A DNA stretch of 64,000 nt, taken from Candidatus Melainabacteria bacterium. Its GTDB lineage: Bacteria; Cyanobacteriota; Vampirovibrionia; Obscuribacterales; Obscuribacteraceae. Positions within the stretch are counted from its first letter, which is position 1. Each line of letters begins with the position of its first letter. Shown here in pieces: positions 54,296 to 63,224 of this stretch. The stretch lies in NCBI GenBank assembly GCA_016716405.1, contig JADJWK010000004.1, forward strand, positions 248,001 to 312,000, given 5' to 3'. The notes under the pieces were generated by a model. It was not told the DNA's origin, searched no databases, and was given only the letters and a program-made list of their open reading frames with translations. The position numbers were made by a program, and so were the translations under genes.

Positions 54296-54847
54296 TCAGC
54301 GAAGCGTCACATGCTCGCCGGCTACAGCCGGGAACCACAGCCTGGGTACCAGGAAGAGCGAGTTCCAGCGCGGATTCGGGATCGCCCGCCCGACACCGTA
54401 AGCGGTGGCAATCTCGTGGGTCTGCTGCACGCAATTATTGCTGAGCGCCGCCCAGCCAGCACGCTCCATGCTCCGGGCAAGCGCCTCCGCCTCTCCGGGA
54501 CGGGCGTCCGCCACCGTCACGACTTTGCATTCGTGATACCAGATATGACTGCGCGAATGTGACATGGCCCGGTACATCTCGCTCTCGTCGCCGATTCCGA
54601 ACCAGAAATCGGTGTCATCCCCGGGGGCGACATACATATAGTTGACCCAGGCCCAGAGGTTCCACCACCGGTGACGGATAAGATGATCGGTGGAGCCGAA
54701 CATACAGGTACGCCCGTCGCCGAGAGTAAAGCCCCAGCCCACGTGCCCCAGCCTGGACGCCTGCCGGTGATTGAGAAAGAGATAGAAACGCCCGCCGGTG
54801 CGGGATCTTGTCTCGGTTGATAGCGCTTCTGAGATTGGTGTTATCAT
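54296..54847 (-). CDS. Possible permuted papain-like amidase/lipase, unknown family
   Basis: 183 residues, no signal peptide. The arrangement RLGHVGWGFTLGDGRT near residue 35 and LSNNCVQQTHEIATAYG near 140 is reminiscent of the permuted NlpC/P60-LRAT group, in which a His in an early strand precedes a catalytic Cys in a later helix. A Trp/Tyr-rich middle (RHRWWNLWAWVNYMYV) could bind a hydrophobic or sugar substrate. This is structural inference from motif order only. Divergent from the methyltransferase with a 28-base gap. Confidence 0.6.
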   Translation of the reverse strand: MITPISEALSTETRSRTGGRFYLFLNHRQASRLGHVGWGFTLGDGRTCMFGSTDHLIRHRWWNLWAWVNYMYVAPGDDTDFWFGIGDESEMYRAMSHSRSHIWYHECKVVTVADARPGEAEALARSMERAGWAALSNNCVQQTHEIATAYGVGRAIPNPRWNSLFLVPRLWFPAVAGEHVTLR

Positions 54848-54875
54848 TGCCGGCTATTATAAGCCTCGAGAAATC

Positions 54876-55583
54876 ATGAGCAAGCAAAAACGCTGCAATA
54901 ATTGCAGCTCGAGAAAAGGAGCTGTCGCATACAATTTCGCCAATCAAAGGCTCTTGCGTTGCCAGACTTGCGGTCTTGTATACAACCCGGAGCCGGTGTC
55001 TTACCTGGCGGATCCGGCTCGCGAGTCGATACAAGCCCGACATGGGCACGGGCGCGATTTTGCTCTTGCTCTCAGCTACTGCAAAGGTGCCGATCTGAGA
55101 ATCCTGCAGCTCGACTGCGGCGAAGGGCTGTGGCTCACCGAATTTTCCCGGGTGCAAACCCACACCCTCGAGACCTGCGGCACCGAGAGCCGGGACGAAC
55201 TGGCAGCCCTGGCCCTTTCCCGGGGGCACGAGATCTGGCGGCAGAGCCCCGACGACCTCGACCTGCCCCGGGAGAGCTTCGATTTCGTCTTCGCTATCCA
55301 TATAATCGAGCAGTCTCTCGATCCAGGCGACCTCGCCGACCGGGTCTATGACAGCCTCAAGCCGGCGGGTATCTTCCTGATTCGAACCCTGGACGGCGAA
55401 CGCTGCTCCCTGGACCGCCTTCCCATGCCGGTCAATTATCTTTTCAATCGAGAAAGCCTGGACTATCTCGCTCTCAAAATCGGCTACGAGCCGGTCGAGA
55501 CAGGCAGAAAGACAATACTTCCCCGGTCAGGCGAGGACCATGTCGCCGTTCTGGATGCTCTCATGCACCGACCCGATCGTTGA
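54876..55583 (+). CDS. SAM-dependent methyltransferase with zinc-ribbon N-terminus
   Basis: 235 residues from ATG 54876. RCNNCSSRKGAVAY and LLRCQTCGLVYNPEP give a CxxC...CxxC zinc site. The core has the class I Rossmann pattern: LRILQLDCGEGLWLTEFSRV (a variant of motif I, DxGxGxG), FDFVFAIHIIEQSLDPGD and YDSLKPAGIFLIRT. The organisation matches the methyltransferases that act on sugars or surface glycans and start with a Cys-rich ribbon. Substrate unknown. Confidence 0.85.
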   Translation: MSKQKRCNNCSSRKGAVAYNFANQRLLRCQTCGLVYNPEPVSYLADPARESIQARHGHGRDFALALSYCKGADLRILQLDCGEGLWLTEFSRVQTHTLETCGTESRDELAALALSRGHEIWRQSPDDLDLPRESFDFVFAIHIIEQSLDPGDLADRVYDSLKPAGIFLIRTLDGERCSLDRLPMPVNYLFNRESLDYLALKIGYEPVETGRKTILPRSGEDHVAVLDALMHRPDR

Positions 55584-55639
55584 AAGTCAAGCCGCCTAAA
55601 TATCGCCGGTCCCTGGTAATATTCTCTTAGGGAACGACC

Positions 55640-56977
55640 ATGAGAAATTTCGTCAGCCTGATCCTTTCAAGCCTGATCGTCCTGGCCGCAGCGGCACCGG
55701 GGCTGGCCTCGGAAAGCGCATCCGAGCAGGTCAAGCGCGCCGCCAAGCCGATCAGAGACAAGTGGGCCCTGATTGTCGGAATCAGCGAATTCGAGAACAA
55801 GAATATTCCTTCCCTGAAATTCGCCTCGAAAGATGCCCGGGACTTCTATGACTATCTGGTCAAGGAAGCCAATTTCGCTCCTGACCATGTCCGGCTTCTT
55901 CTAGACAAAGAAGCCACTCGTCGCCGGGTCATGTCCGAGCTGGGCAGCAAATTCCTGGCGCCCCTTGCTCGACCGGACGACCTGGTGGTGCTCTTTTTCT
56001 CGACCCATGGCAGCCCGTCCAGCATGGATCTGCGGGGCGACAACTATCTGGTGGCTTACGATTCGGACCCCGACGATCTCTATGTCTCGGGGATCGAGAT
56101 GAAGAAGATTATCGAGTCCATCTCGGATCGGGTCTTTACCAACCGCGTCCTGCTGGTGCTCGACGCCTGCCATTCCGGGGCCATCAAGCCCGACGCCAAG
56201 GGCCTCAAACGCTCCGCCAATTTCAATGCCGAAGAGCTCGCCCAGGGCTCCGGACAACTGGTCATCTGCTCGAGCCTACCGGACGAGCAGTCCTGGGAAT
56301 CACGCCGTTTCCAGAACGGGGTCTTCACCAGGAGGCTTCTCGAAGGGCTCAAGACAAACGGCACTTATACGAGGCTCGGTGAGGCTTTCGAGCGAGTCAA
56401 GGGATCGGTGCAGAACGAGGTGAGAGAAGACCGCAAAGGCGCCCGCCAGACCCCGGTGTTGCACAGCGCCTGGGATGGCGACGATCTGATTCTGGCAGCC
56501 CGCCCTTTCGATCCGCAGACGATACCGGAAGCGGTGGCAGAGGAACTGGAGGCGGACAGCACCGCCACCAACACCGGGAGCGCCCGGGCCGGACTTCCGG
56601 AAAGCCACAGCCGGCCAGATAGCCCGGCCGGCGAGAAAGCCGCGGGCGGCAGCCTGCTCGTGGACAGAAGCTATTTCGCCGAAGACGGTGATCCGAAGAA
56701 TCTGATCAAGAGCTATACCGTCGCCATTCGAAACGACCCCAAAGACCCCGAGCTCTTCTACCGGAGGGGCTGCGCCTTCATCCAGCTCGGCGACTGGATG
56801 CGCGCCCTCAATGACTTCTGCGATGCCCAGATGAACACCCCCAACAAAGCTCATTTCTATATCGGCAGAGCCTATGTCTACCACAAGCTCAATCGCCCCA
56901 TAGATGCCCGGTCCGATCTGAAAGACGCTCAATTCTACGACAAGAAGCTGCCCGCTCAGATAAGCTTCGGAGATTGA
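55640..56977 (+). CDS. Exported caspase-like (p20) protease with TPR tail
   Basis: 445 residues; signal peptide NFVSLILSSLIVLAAAAPGL. The caspase p20 fold has KWALIVGISEFENKNIPSL, catalytic His123 (FFSTHGS) and Cys177 (VLDACHSGA), followed by CSSLPDEQSWESRRFQNGVF. The TPR-like end contains YRRGCAFIQLGDWMRALNDF and HFYIGRAYVYHKLNRPIDA. Bacterial orthocaspases and metacaspases usually cut after basic residues and need calcium or partner activation; a signal peptide suggests action outside the cytoplasm. Next come DCC and rhodanese genes with short gaps. Confidence 0.92.
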   Translation: MRNFVSLILSSLIVLAAAAPGLASESASEQVKRAAKPIRDKWALIVGISEFENKNIPSLKFASKDARDFYDYLVKEANFAPDHVRLLLDKEATRRRVMSELGSKFLAPLARPDDLVVLFFSTHGSPSSMDLRGDNYLVAYDSDPDDLYVSGIEMKKIIESISDRVFTNRVLLVLDACHSGAIKPDAKGLKRSANFNAEELAQGSGQLVICSSLPDEQSWESRRFQNGVFTRRLLEGLKTNGTYTRLGEAFERVKGSVQNEVREDRKGARQTPVLHSAWDGDDLILAARPFDPQTIPEAVAEELEADSTATNTGSARAGLPESHSRPDSPAGEKAAGGSLLVDRSYFAEDGDPKNLIKSYTVAIRNDPKDPELFYRRGCAFIQLGDWMRALNDFCDAQMNTPNKAHFYIGRAYVYHKLNRPIDARSDLKDAQFYDKKLPAQISFGD

Positions 56978-56981
56978 GACC

Positions 56982-57446
56982 ATGAGCGAGGACAGACCCG
57001 AAAAAGAAGATGCGGACCGGCTTGTCGGGGAGAAGAACCTGATCTTCTATGACGGAGTTTGCGGACTCTGCAACAACTTCAACAAGTTCGTCCTCAAGAA
57101 CGACCGCACGGGCTCTTTCGCTTTTGCCTCCCTGCAGAGCGATTTCGCCACCCGGGTCCTGAAAGAAAGGGGTTTCAACTCGGCGGACCTCAACACGGTC
57201 TATGTCCTGCCGGCTTTCGACGAGACGGCCGAGCCGGTCCTGAGCAAGTCGGATGCGGTGATTTTCGTAGCGAAAAATCTGCGCCGGCCGTTTCCGTTAA
57301 TCGCCACTATATTCGGTATCTTTCCCCGCCTCATTCGCGACCGGGTCTATGACCTGGTGGCTAAAAACCGCTATCGTTTCTTCGGACGTTACGATACTTG
57401 CCTGATGCCGGGAAGCGAGGACGCCGAGAAATTCATCGAGGTTTGA
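56982..57446 (+). CDS. DCC-family thiol-disulfide oxidoreductase (DUF393)
   Basis: 154 residues. The signature LIFYDGVCGLCNNFNKFVLK has the DxxCxxC motif, followed by FAFASLQSDFATRVLKERG and a C-terminal YDLVAKNRYRFFGRYDTCL. DCC proteins have a thioredoxin-like fold and probably catalyse thiol-disulfide exchange. It starts five bases after the caspase stop, so it is likely co-transcribed with that gene and may keep its cysteine redox state or act with the rhodanese. Confidence 0.93.
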   Translation: MSEDRPEKEDADRLVGEKNLIFYDGVCGLCNNFNKFVLKNDRTGSFAFASLQSDFATRVLKERGFNSADLNTVYVLPAFDETAEPVLSKSDAVIFVAKNLRRPFPLIATIFGIFPRLIRDRVYDLVAKNRYRFFGRYDTCLMPGSEDAEKFIEV

Positions 57447-57512
57447 TCGGGCTAAATCCGGCGATCTACGCTAAAATCATCGCTCTGGCGCCCTTCCCGT
57501 TGCGAGTCGATC

Positions 57513-58388
57513 ATGCCTGTCTCGGTAATGACAGTCGATGAGCTCGAAGCCCTCATCGAGAAAGAAAAGGACAGCATCAGCCTGGTGGATGCCAGACCAC
57601 GCATGGATTATCAACTCGGACATCTGCCCGGAGCCGTCCATGCCGGCTGGGAAAGCTTTTCCAGGGAAGCGCCCCCGACTGCCAAGCTGATTATTCAGCC
57701 GATTCTTCGTACCCCCGGCTACTGGGGCACCCTTGCAGACCCCGAGCAGGCCGATTTCGCCTCTCGACTGTCCGCTCTCGGTCTCGACAACCAGCGCAAG
57801 ATCATCGTATACGCCGACGGCAGAGCCTCCAAGGGCAGAGAAGGGCGCATCGCCTGGATGCTTCTCTACCTGGGAGCCAGGGACGTCGCCATGCTCGACG
57901 GCGGAATCGGTCTCTGGAAGAGCTCTAAGAAAAGAGCCGCCAGGCTCGAGCGGGGCGAGAGCAGCCCCGGTTCAGGGAATTTCACCATCGAGCCCGACAG
58001 GCGCCGGCGCCTGACCACTGACTGGCTGCGAGCCAGGCTCGGCAGCGAGGATTTCCCCCACCTGCTCGATACAAGAAGCAAGAAAGAGTTCGAGGGCAGG
58101 CTCTTCTGGTATCAACCAAGGATGGGGAGGATGCCCAGCGCCTCGCTCCTGGCCTTCGACGACGTCTTCGACGAGGACCAGAAGCGGTTCATTTCGGCGA
58201 AGACCTATAAATCGCTATTGCCCCCGGGTTTCGAAGATGCGAAAAATCGAGGCTCCTACTGCGAAGTAGGGGTGAGAGCATGCACTATCTCCCTTCTCCA
58301 TGAGATTTATACTGGAGAGATCCTGCCAGTCTATGACGGTTCCATGATGGAATGGTCCCTCGACCCGGAACTTCCAGTGCATAGATAG
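57513..58388 (+). CDS. Rhodanese-type sulfurtransferase
   Basis: 291 residues with two rhodanese modules. The first contains VDARPRMDYQLGHLPGAVHA (inactive in the usual way), the second LLDTRSKKEFEGRLFWYQPR and the active Cys in GSYCEVGVRACTISLLHEI. The six-residue CEVGVR loop is closest to thiosulfate/3-mercaptopyruvate sulfurtransferases, which move a sulfane sulfur to cyanide or thiols. It follows DCC by 66 bases and probably shares its transcript. Confidence 0.9.
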   Translation: MPVSVMTVDELEALIEKEKDSISLVDARPRMDYQLGHLPGAVHAGWESFSREAPPTAKLIIQPILRTPGYWGTLADPEQADFASRLSALGLDNQRKIIVYADGRASKGREGRIAWMLLYLGARDVAMLDGGIGLWKSSKKRAARLERGESSPGSGNFTIEPDRRRRLTTDWLRARLGSEDFPHLLDTRSKKEFEGRLFWYQPRMGRMPSASLLAFDDVFDEDQKRFISAKTYKSLLPPGFEDAKNRGSYCEVGVRACTISLLHEIYTGEILPVYDGSMMEWSLDPELPVHR

Positions 58389-58410
58389 GGAGGCTTTACC
58401 AGAAGAGGAC

Positions 58411-60222
58411 ATGACCAAGAGGCGCGTCAAACTCGAAAGAGCATGCCTGGCAGCAGCCGGTATCCTTTTCGCCCTCGATTTATTCTTACCCGGCAGCGGT
58501 CGGCTCCTGGCGGCGGCAAGCGTCGAGTACGAGATCATGGCGCCGGAAGAGCTGGTCGCCGAAGGCGTGGCAGCCTCCAGGAAAGACGAGCATTTCCGGG
58601 CAATCGACCTGTATTCGGCAGCCATCCAGAAGAACCCGCGTTTTCGGGAAGCTTACGTGCAGCGGGCCCGCTCCCGCAAACTCCTGGGAGACTTCCAGGC
58701 AGCCATCGCAGACCTGACCAGGGCCATCGATCTCAACCCGCGAAGCGTCCCGGCTTATGTCGACCGGGGCTGGTGCTACAAAAAGCTCGACGACGACCAG
58801 AAAGCCATGAGCGACCTGAACCAGGCCCTGAAGCTCGACGCGAACTCCACCAGGGCCCTGGAATACAGAGCCTCCCTGAAGCTCAAGATGGGAGACTATC
58901 AGGGCTCTCTTGCCGACTACAACCATTTTCTCGCGCTCAAGCCAGACGCCGGCAAAGACCTGGGCAGACTGCTCCTGCCCACTCTCAACAAGGTCGCCCC
59001 GCCGCACAAGCCCGAGGAGATAACCAGACCGGATACCACCGTCGATATAAGGATCGAGCAGGCAGCCTCGAGCCTTCAGTCCGACCGGACCGATATCAAG
59101 AGCCGAAGCACCGGCGAAATCGACCGGACAGCAAGCGCCTCTAAAGACCTTGACGAGAAAGAGCTGGCCGGAATCAACAACAAGGCCGCCGAAGCCATCA
59201 AGGCAGGCAAGTTCGAGAAGGCGGTCAAGCTCCTCGAGCCCCTGGCGAAGAAGAATCCGGACTACGAGATGGCCAGACAGAATCTCACCATCGCTTTCAA
59301 CAACTACGGCCTCGAGCTGGCTCGCACCAGCGCCGTGGACTCCATGGAGAAGTTCCGCCAGGCCCTCTTCTATAGCCCCACCGAGCGAACCGCAAGACGG
59401 AACCTCAATGCCGTGATCAAGGAGCTGGGCAAGAACCCGGCGAGCTACGAAGACCGCCTGGCCATGGGCTCCGAGGAGTTCAAGAAATCCTCCTACCAGA
59501 CAGCTTTCGTGGAATTCAGCGAAGCTCTGCGTTTGCGCAATACCCCCGAGGTGCGCCGCAAGCTGGCTGAGGTCTGCCTGGTCATGGACAACGAATCGGC
59601 GAACCGGACCTTCGAGAAAGTCCCCGCTCCCGACCGGGCTGCGACAGCGCTTTCGACACCGATCTCGTCACCGGATTCGACACCGATTTCAACGCAGACT
59701 ACGACACCGATTTCATCCCCGCTTACAGCCGCCACTGCGGCGCCTGCGACTGCCGCTCCAGCTACACCATCAATTTCGGCTATACCCGAGGCGGAGCCCG
59801 GCAGAAGCTCAGCCGACATTCCGGACACCAGCCTGACCACTCTCGCTCTGCCGCCTCCGGCCAACGCGGTCAGCTCGGCTCCGACGCTCGACTGGAAGAG
59901 TCAGTGGCAGATCAATATGGACGAAGGAATCGAGAAATTCACCCAGGGCGACTACGAGGGAGCCGGGGGGATGTTCAGCGAGGCCGCTCAGCTCGCCCGT
60001 AAAATGAATCCGGACAGCCTCGAGGAGGCGGACAGCCTGGACAAGCTCTCCTGGGTCCACTTCGTCCAGAAGCGCCTGGGTGACGCCAGACAATCCATCG
60101 GCAAAGCCCTCGCCATATGGACCAGGCTCCTGCCCGAAGACGATCCGAGAATCAGAATCGCCCGGAACAAGCTCAAGAAGCTCGACACCCAGACAGCCGG
60201 GCTGGCTCGCAACGGACAGTGA
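58411..60222 (+). CDS. Exported or anchored TPR protein
   Basis: 603 residues. A hydrophobic start (ACLAAAGILFALDLFLPGSG) serves as signal or anchor. TPR blocks at the N-terminus (AIDLYSAAIQKNPRFREAYV, AIADLTRAIDLNPRSVPAYV, AMSDLNQALKLDANSTRALE), in the middle (AVKLLEPLAKKNPDYEMARQ) and at the C-terminus (TQGDYEGAGGMFSEAAQLAR) are separated by Thr/Pro/Ala/Ser-rich, unstructured stretches (SSPDSTPISTQTTTPIS). It starts 22 bases after the rhodanese. Likely a surface or periplasmic scaffold. Confidence 0.85.
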   Translation: MTKRRVKLERACLAAAGILFALDLFLPGSGRLLAAASVEYEIMAPEELVAEGVAASRKDEHFRAIDLYSAAIQKNPRFREAYVQRARSRKLLGDFQAAIADLTRAIDLNPRSVPAYVDRGWCYKKLDDDQKAMSDLNQALKLDANSTRALEYRASLKLKMGDYQGSLADYNHFLALKPDAGKDLGRLLLPTLNKVAPPHKPEEITRPDTTVDIRIEQAASSLQSDRTDIKSRSTGEIDRTASASKDLDEKELAGINNKAAEAIKAGKFEKAVKLLEPLAKKNPDYEMARQNLTIAFNNYGLELARTSAVDSMEKFRQALFYSPTERTARRNLNAVIKELGKNPASYEDRLAMGSEEFKKSSYQTAFVEFSEALRLRNTPEVRRKLAEVCLVMDNESANRTFEKVPAPDRAATALSTPISSPDSTPISTQTTTPISSPLTAATAAPATAAPATPSISAIPEAEPGRSSADIPDTSLTTLALPPPANAVSSAPTLDWKSQWQINMDEGIEKFTQGDYEGAGGMFSEAAQLARKMNPDSLEEADSLDKLSWVHFVQKRLGDARQSIGKALAIWTRLLPEDDPRIRIARNKLKKLDTQTAGLARNGQ

Positions 60223-60240
60223 CGAAGAGCGAAGGCAAAG

Positions 60241-61308
60241 CTAGCGGGCTCGCTCGTACTGGACAGGCCAGTCGATCTCGGCGCCAAGAAGAGAGGCGGC
60301 ATGCAGGGGCCAGTATGGGTCCCGCAGGAGCTCCCGGGCCAGAAGAACGATGTCGGCGCGCCCGGAGGCGATGATATCCAGGGCTTGCTGCGCGCCGGTA
60401 ATCAAACCGACCGCACCGGTAGCGATACCAGCCTCCCGCCTGATCTGCTCGGCAAATGGTACCTGAAAGCCGGGCTCGGCAGGAATCTTCGCATAGGGGA
60501 CCAGAGCGCCGGAAGAGCAATCGATCAGATCGACACCCAGGGTTCTGGCCATGGATGCGAAAGCCACCGAGTCCTCCACCGACCAGCCGCCCTCCACCCA
60601 GTCCGTAGCCGATATCCGGACGAAAAGCGGCATCCCGTCAGGCATCTCGGCGCGGACAACCTGGATGACTTCCCGGGAGAAACGCATGCGATTCTCGCGG
60701 CTGCCGCCATAGCCGTCCTGGCGGATGTTGGAGAGGGGAGACAGAAAGGAATGGAGAAGATAGCCGTGAGCATTGTGGATCTCGATGGCGTCGAATCCGG
60801 CAGCCACAGCCCGGCGAGCCCCGAGACGAAAAGCCTCCACCACCGACGCGATCTCTTCTTCAGTCAACTCATGGGGAACCTGATAGCCATCATCGAAAGG
60901 AAGCGGGCTGGCGCCCACCACTTTCCAACCGCCGTCCTTCTCGCTCAGGATCTTGCGTCCTTTCCAGGGGCTGGCGGTCGCCGCCTTGCGGCCGGCATGG
61001 GCGAGCTGGATACAGGAGAGCGAGCCCTGGCTCCTGATGAAACGAGTTACCGGGACCAGAGCCTCGCCATGAGCGTCAGTCCAGATCCCCAGGTCATCTG
61101 GACTGATACGCCCCCGGGCTTCGACAGCGGTGGCCTCGCAGACGACCATGGCAGCGCCGCCCACAGCCCGGGAGCCGAGATGCACCAGATGCCAGTCGTT
61201 AGCCAGACCGTCCTGGCATGAGTACTGGCACATGGGCGATACGACTATCCTGTTCTTGAGCTCGATTTTTCGGATAGCGAGAGGCTCGAAGAGCTCACAT
61301 CTTTTCAT
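60241..61308 (-). CDS. Old yellow enzyme family NADH:flavin oxidoreductase
   Basis: 355 residues from ATG 61308. KNRIVVSPMCQYSCQDG carries Cys27, the FMN-tuning residue of the YqjM-like class; IQLAHAGRKA holds the substrate-binding His/Asn-type pair, and FDAIEIHNAHGYLLHSFLSP is the hallmark core. These FMN enzymes reduce activated C=C bonds with NAD(P)H and detoxify electrophiles. The gene overlaps the last 14 bases of the upstream small gene, so the two are coupled. Confidence 0.94.
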   Translation of the reverse strand: MKRCELFEPLAIRKIELKNRIVVSPMCQYSCQDGLANDWHLVHLGSRAVGGAAMVVCEATAVEARGRISPDDLGIWTDAHGEALVPVTRFIRSQGSLSCIQLAHAGRKAATASPWKGRKILSEKDGGWKVVGASPLPFDDGYQVPHELTEEEIASVVEAFRLGARRAVAAGFDAIEIHNAHGYLLHSFLSPLSNIRQDGYGGSRENRMRFSREVIQVVRAEMPDGMPLFVRISATDWVEGGWSVEDSVAFASMARTLGVDLIDCSSGALVPYAKIPAEPGFQVPFAEQIRREAGIATGAVGLITGAQQALDIIASGRADIVLLARELLRDPYWPLHAASLLGAEIDWPVQYERAR

Positions 61309-61546
61309 ACCAGACCGGACCGTCGTCTGCTTCGACGTTGTCTGCTTCACTTTCATCCTTGCCTCCGGCAGGCAGGGCAGCGTTCTTGCCGTCGGGCAGA
61401 TCGTCCACCAGCCTGATATAGAGCCGGGCCATCTGGGATCGCTCGCCATCCGTCCATTGCAGCGGGCGGAACTCGTCGAGAATCGCGAAGAGCTCCTGGC
61501 GATCCTTCGCCCGACTGACTCTGCTGAACCACTCGTGTATGTTCAT
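61295..61546 (-). CDS. Small acidic protein, unknown, possibly leaderless
   Basis: 83 residues (NIHEWFSRVSRAKDRQELFA, WTDGERSQMARLYIRLVD), acidic, no membrane segment. TATAAT lies at 61559-61554 on this strand; a transcript starting about seven bases downstream would begin at the ATG at 61546, so translation may be leaderless. An ATG at 61555 lies inside that -10. It overlaps the OYE gene start and is probably co-transcribed. No family recognised. Confidence 0.62.
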   Translation of the reverse strand: MNIHEWFSRVSRAKDRQELFAILDEFRPLQWTDGERSQMARLYIRLVDDLPDGKNAALPAGGKDESEADNVEADDGPVWYEKM

Positions 61547-61560
61547 GGCGCTCATTATAT

Positions 61561-61591
61561 AAGAGAAAAGCCCGCGGCTTTCGCTGCGGGC
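61561..61591 (-). terminator. Rho-independent terminator of the 61625-62041 gene
   Basis: On the minus strand GCCCGC and GCGGGC pair around AGCGAAAGCC, followed by TTTTCTCTT. It lies about 33 bases after the upstream stop codon and just before the TATAAT of the next gene. Confidence 0.82.
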
Positions 61592-61624
61592 CCTGAGATC
61601 TCGATAACCGAATATGGCTTGCGG

Positions 61625-62041
61625 TTATTCTCCTTCGAGCTCGCCGAAGCTGAAGCTGTCAGGATGGAAGGGCTGGTTGAAACCGGTAACGACGCCGTTC
61701 TTGGTGCCGTAATAGAGACCCTTGACGCTGCCGACCACCAGACCGACCGGCACTGTCACCAGGCTGCAAACCAGGCAGACAGGACCGTTCTCTTTGCCAC
61801 CCACCGGCTCGCCGACTTTGTCAGCGGCAGCTCCGGTGAAGTCGATGCAGGTCTTGACGGACTCGCGGATGACAGCCACCGGAGTACCGAGCACCACGCC
61901 GGCACCCATACCGCCAACGCGAGTAACCATGAGCGACCCTTGGGTAACCATATCCAGAGGCTCGTCTTCAGCCATAGCCGGCATCGCTGTGCCCAGGACA
62001 GCCATCAGAGCAACCAGGGCTCCCAATTTTCTAATTTTCAC
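61625..62041 (-). CDS. Exported small protein with glycine-rich hydrophobic segments
   Basis: 138 residues; GTG 62041 with GGGGAGG about eight bases upstream. Signal peptide LGALVALMAVLGTAMPAMAE. The mature part has VTRVGGMGAGVVLGTPVAVI and LVTVPVGLVVGSVKGLYYG, both Gly-spaced hydrophobic stretches that could insert into a membrane, and three cysteines. The end is acidic (FGELEGE). No family recognised. It is ended by a strong terminator and so is monocistronic. Confidence 0.72.
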   Translation of the reverse strand: MKIRKLGALVALMAVLGTAMPAMAEDEPLDMVTQGSLMVTRVGGMGAGVVLGTPVAVIRESVKTCIDFTGAAADKVGEPVGGKENGPVCLVCSLVTVPVGLVVGSVKGLYYGTKNGVVTGFNQPFHPDSFSFGELEGE

Positions 62042-62210
62042 GACCCATCCTCCCCTGTATTTCCAGATTCTTGTTCCACGTATTCTCGTGAGCGAATCGA
62101 TACTGTTAGTAAACCACTGACAAACTTATCGGACGCTCAGCCCTTTGCATCCGGAGAGCGTCTCGGCACAATGGTACACGACCGGCGTTATCCAGTCAGA
62201 AAAAAACATC

Positions 62211-63200
62211 TTAATCGAGATCTAGGTTCACGAAAAATCGGCACGCCTGGTCTTCAGCCCAGAATCGGTCACTCTTCCAGCGCTGCCTGTCACCGCCGAG
62301 GAGAAAGCCCCCGTGCCCCCCGGCTTCGGTTGCCATCAACCTGATATTGGGCCGGTCTAGCACCGGGGCGGCAAAGGACCGGAAAGGAACCAGAGGATCG
62401 TCCTTAGCCGTGATGATCAGCACCGGCGCCTTCACCGAAGCCATTCGGGGCAGGGCGCTGGCGCTCCGGTAATAGTGCTCGGCCGAGTCATAGCCGCCGT
62501 CCGGAGCGGTATAGGTCTCGTCGAAGTCACGCACGGTAGTCACCTGAGAAAGCTTTCCAGGATCGAAGAGCTCCGGGAAAAGTCGGGCTTTCCTTCTGAG
62601 CTTTCTTTTCAGCGCGATTACAAAATTGAGATCGTAGATCCGGTTGGCTCCGGTACCAAGCGCCTCGACGCTGGCCGCCAGGTCGATACTCGGGGAGACG
62701 GCGCAGACACCTTTGAGCCAGGCGGTGTCCCCGAGCTCGCTGGCGGCTTTGAGAACGATATTGCCACCCAGGGAAAGCCCGTGGAAGAAAATCCTCTTGT
62801 AGCCCTCCTCCGCCATCAGTTTGCTGGCCACCACCACCAGGTCCTCGCTCATGCCGGCGTTGTAGAGAGTCCGGCAGAGATGCGCCGTGCCTCCGCAATT
62901 GCGGAGATTGAGCCGGGCTGTGTCGATGCCTGCCTCGATGAGTTTGCTGCTCAAACCCAGCATATAATGCGAACGGGCGTCCCCCTCCAGACCGTGGACA
63001 AGAATAGCCAGGGAGCGGCTTCTTTCTCGACCGGCGCGATTGAGGGCTATGACGATTCGGTCCTCATCCGTGACATTGACGATTCGCCGGCTCTCGCCAG
63101 CCACTACGGACCTCAACGAACGCGGCCAGGCAGCAGCCGCAATGGTCATCAGGTGCGGATTGGCAAGAGCGAGTGGCGGAGAGTATTCCGGGTGATCCAT
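62211..63200 (-). CDS. YheT-type alpha/beta hydrolase
   Basis: 329 residues of the COG0429/ABHD1-3 group. The nucleophile Ser143 is in FFHGLSLGGNIVLKA, the acid in IITAKDDPLVPF and the His in EAGGHGGFLLGG. The N-terminal PPLALANPHLMTIAAAAW and LVHGLEGDARSHYM regions are characteristic. These hydrolases act on acyl esters or lactone-type substrates; the exact substrate is not known. It lies 24 bases downstream of the aminotransferase gene. Confidence 0.92.
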   Translation of the reverse strand: MDHPEYSPPLALANPHLMTIAAAAWPRSLRSVVAGESRRIVNVTDEDRIVIALNRAGRERSRSLAILVHGLEGDARSHYMLGLSSKLIEAGIDTARLNLRNCGGTAHLCRTLYNAGMSEDLVVVASKLMAEEGYKRIFFHGLSLGGNIVLKAASELGDTAWLKGVCAVSPSIDLAASVEALGTGANRIYDLNFVIALKRKLRRKARLFPELFDPGKLSQVTTVRDFDETYTAPDGGYDSAEHYYRSASALPRMASVKAPVLIITAKDDPLVPFRSFAAPVLDRPNIRLMATEAGGHGGFLLGGDRQRWKSDRFWAEDQACRFFVNLDLD

Positions 63201-63224
63201 AAATAACCAGATGCGATATCAGCA

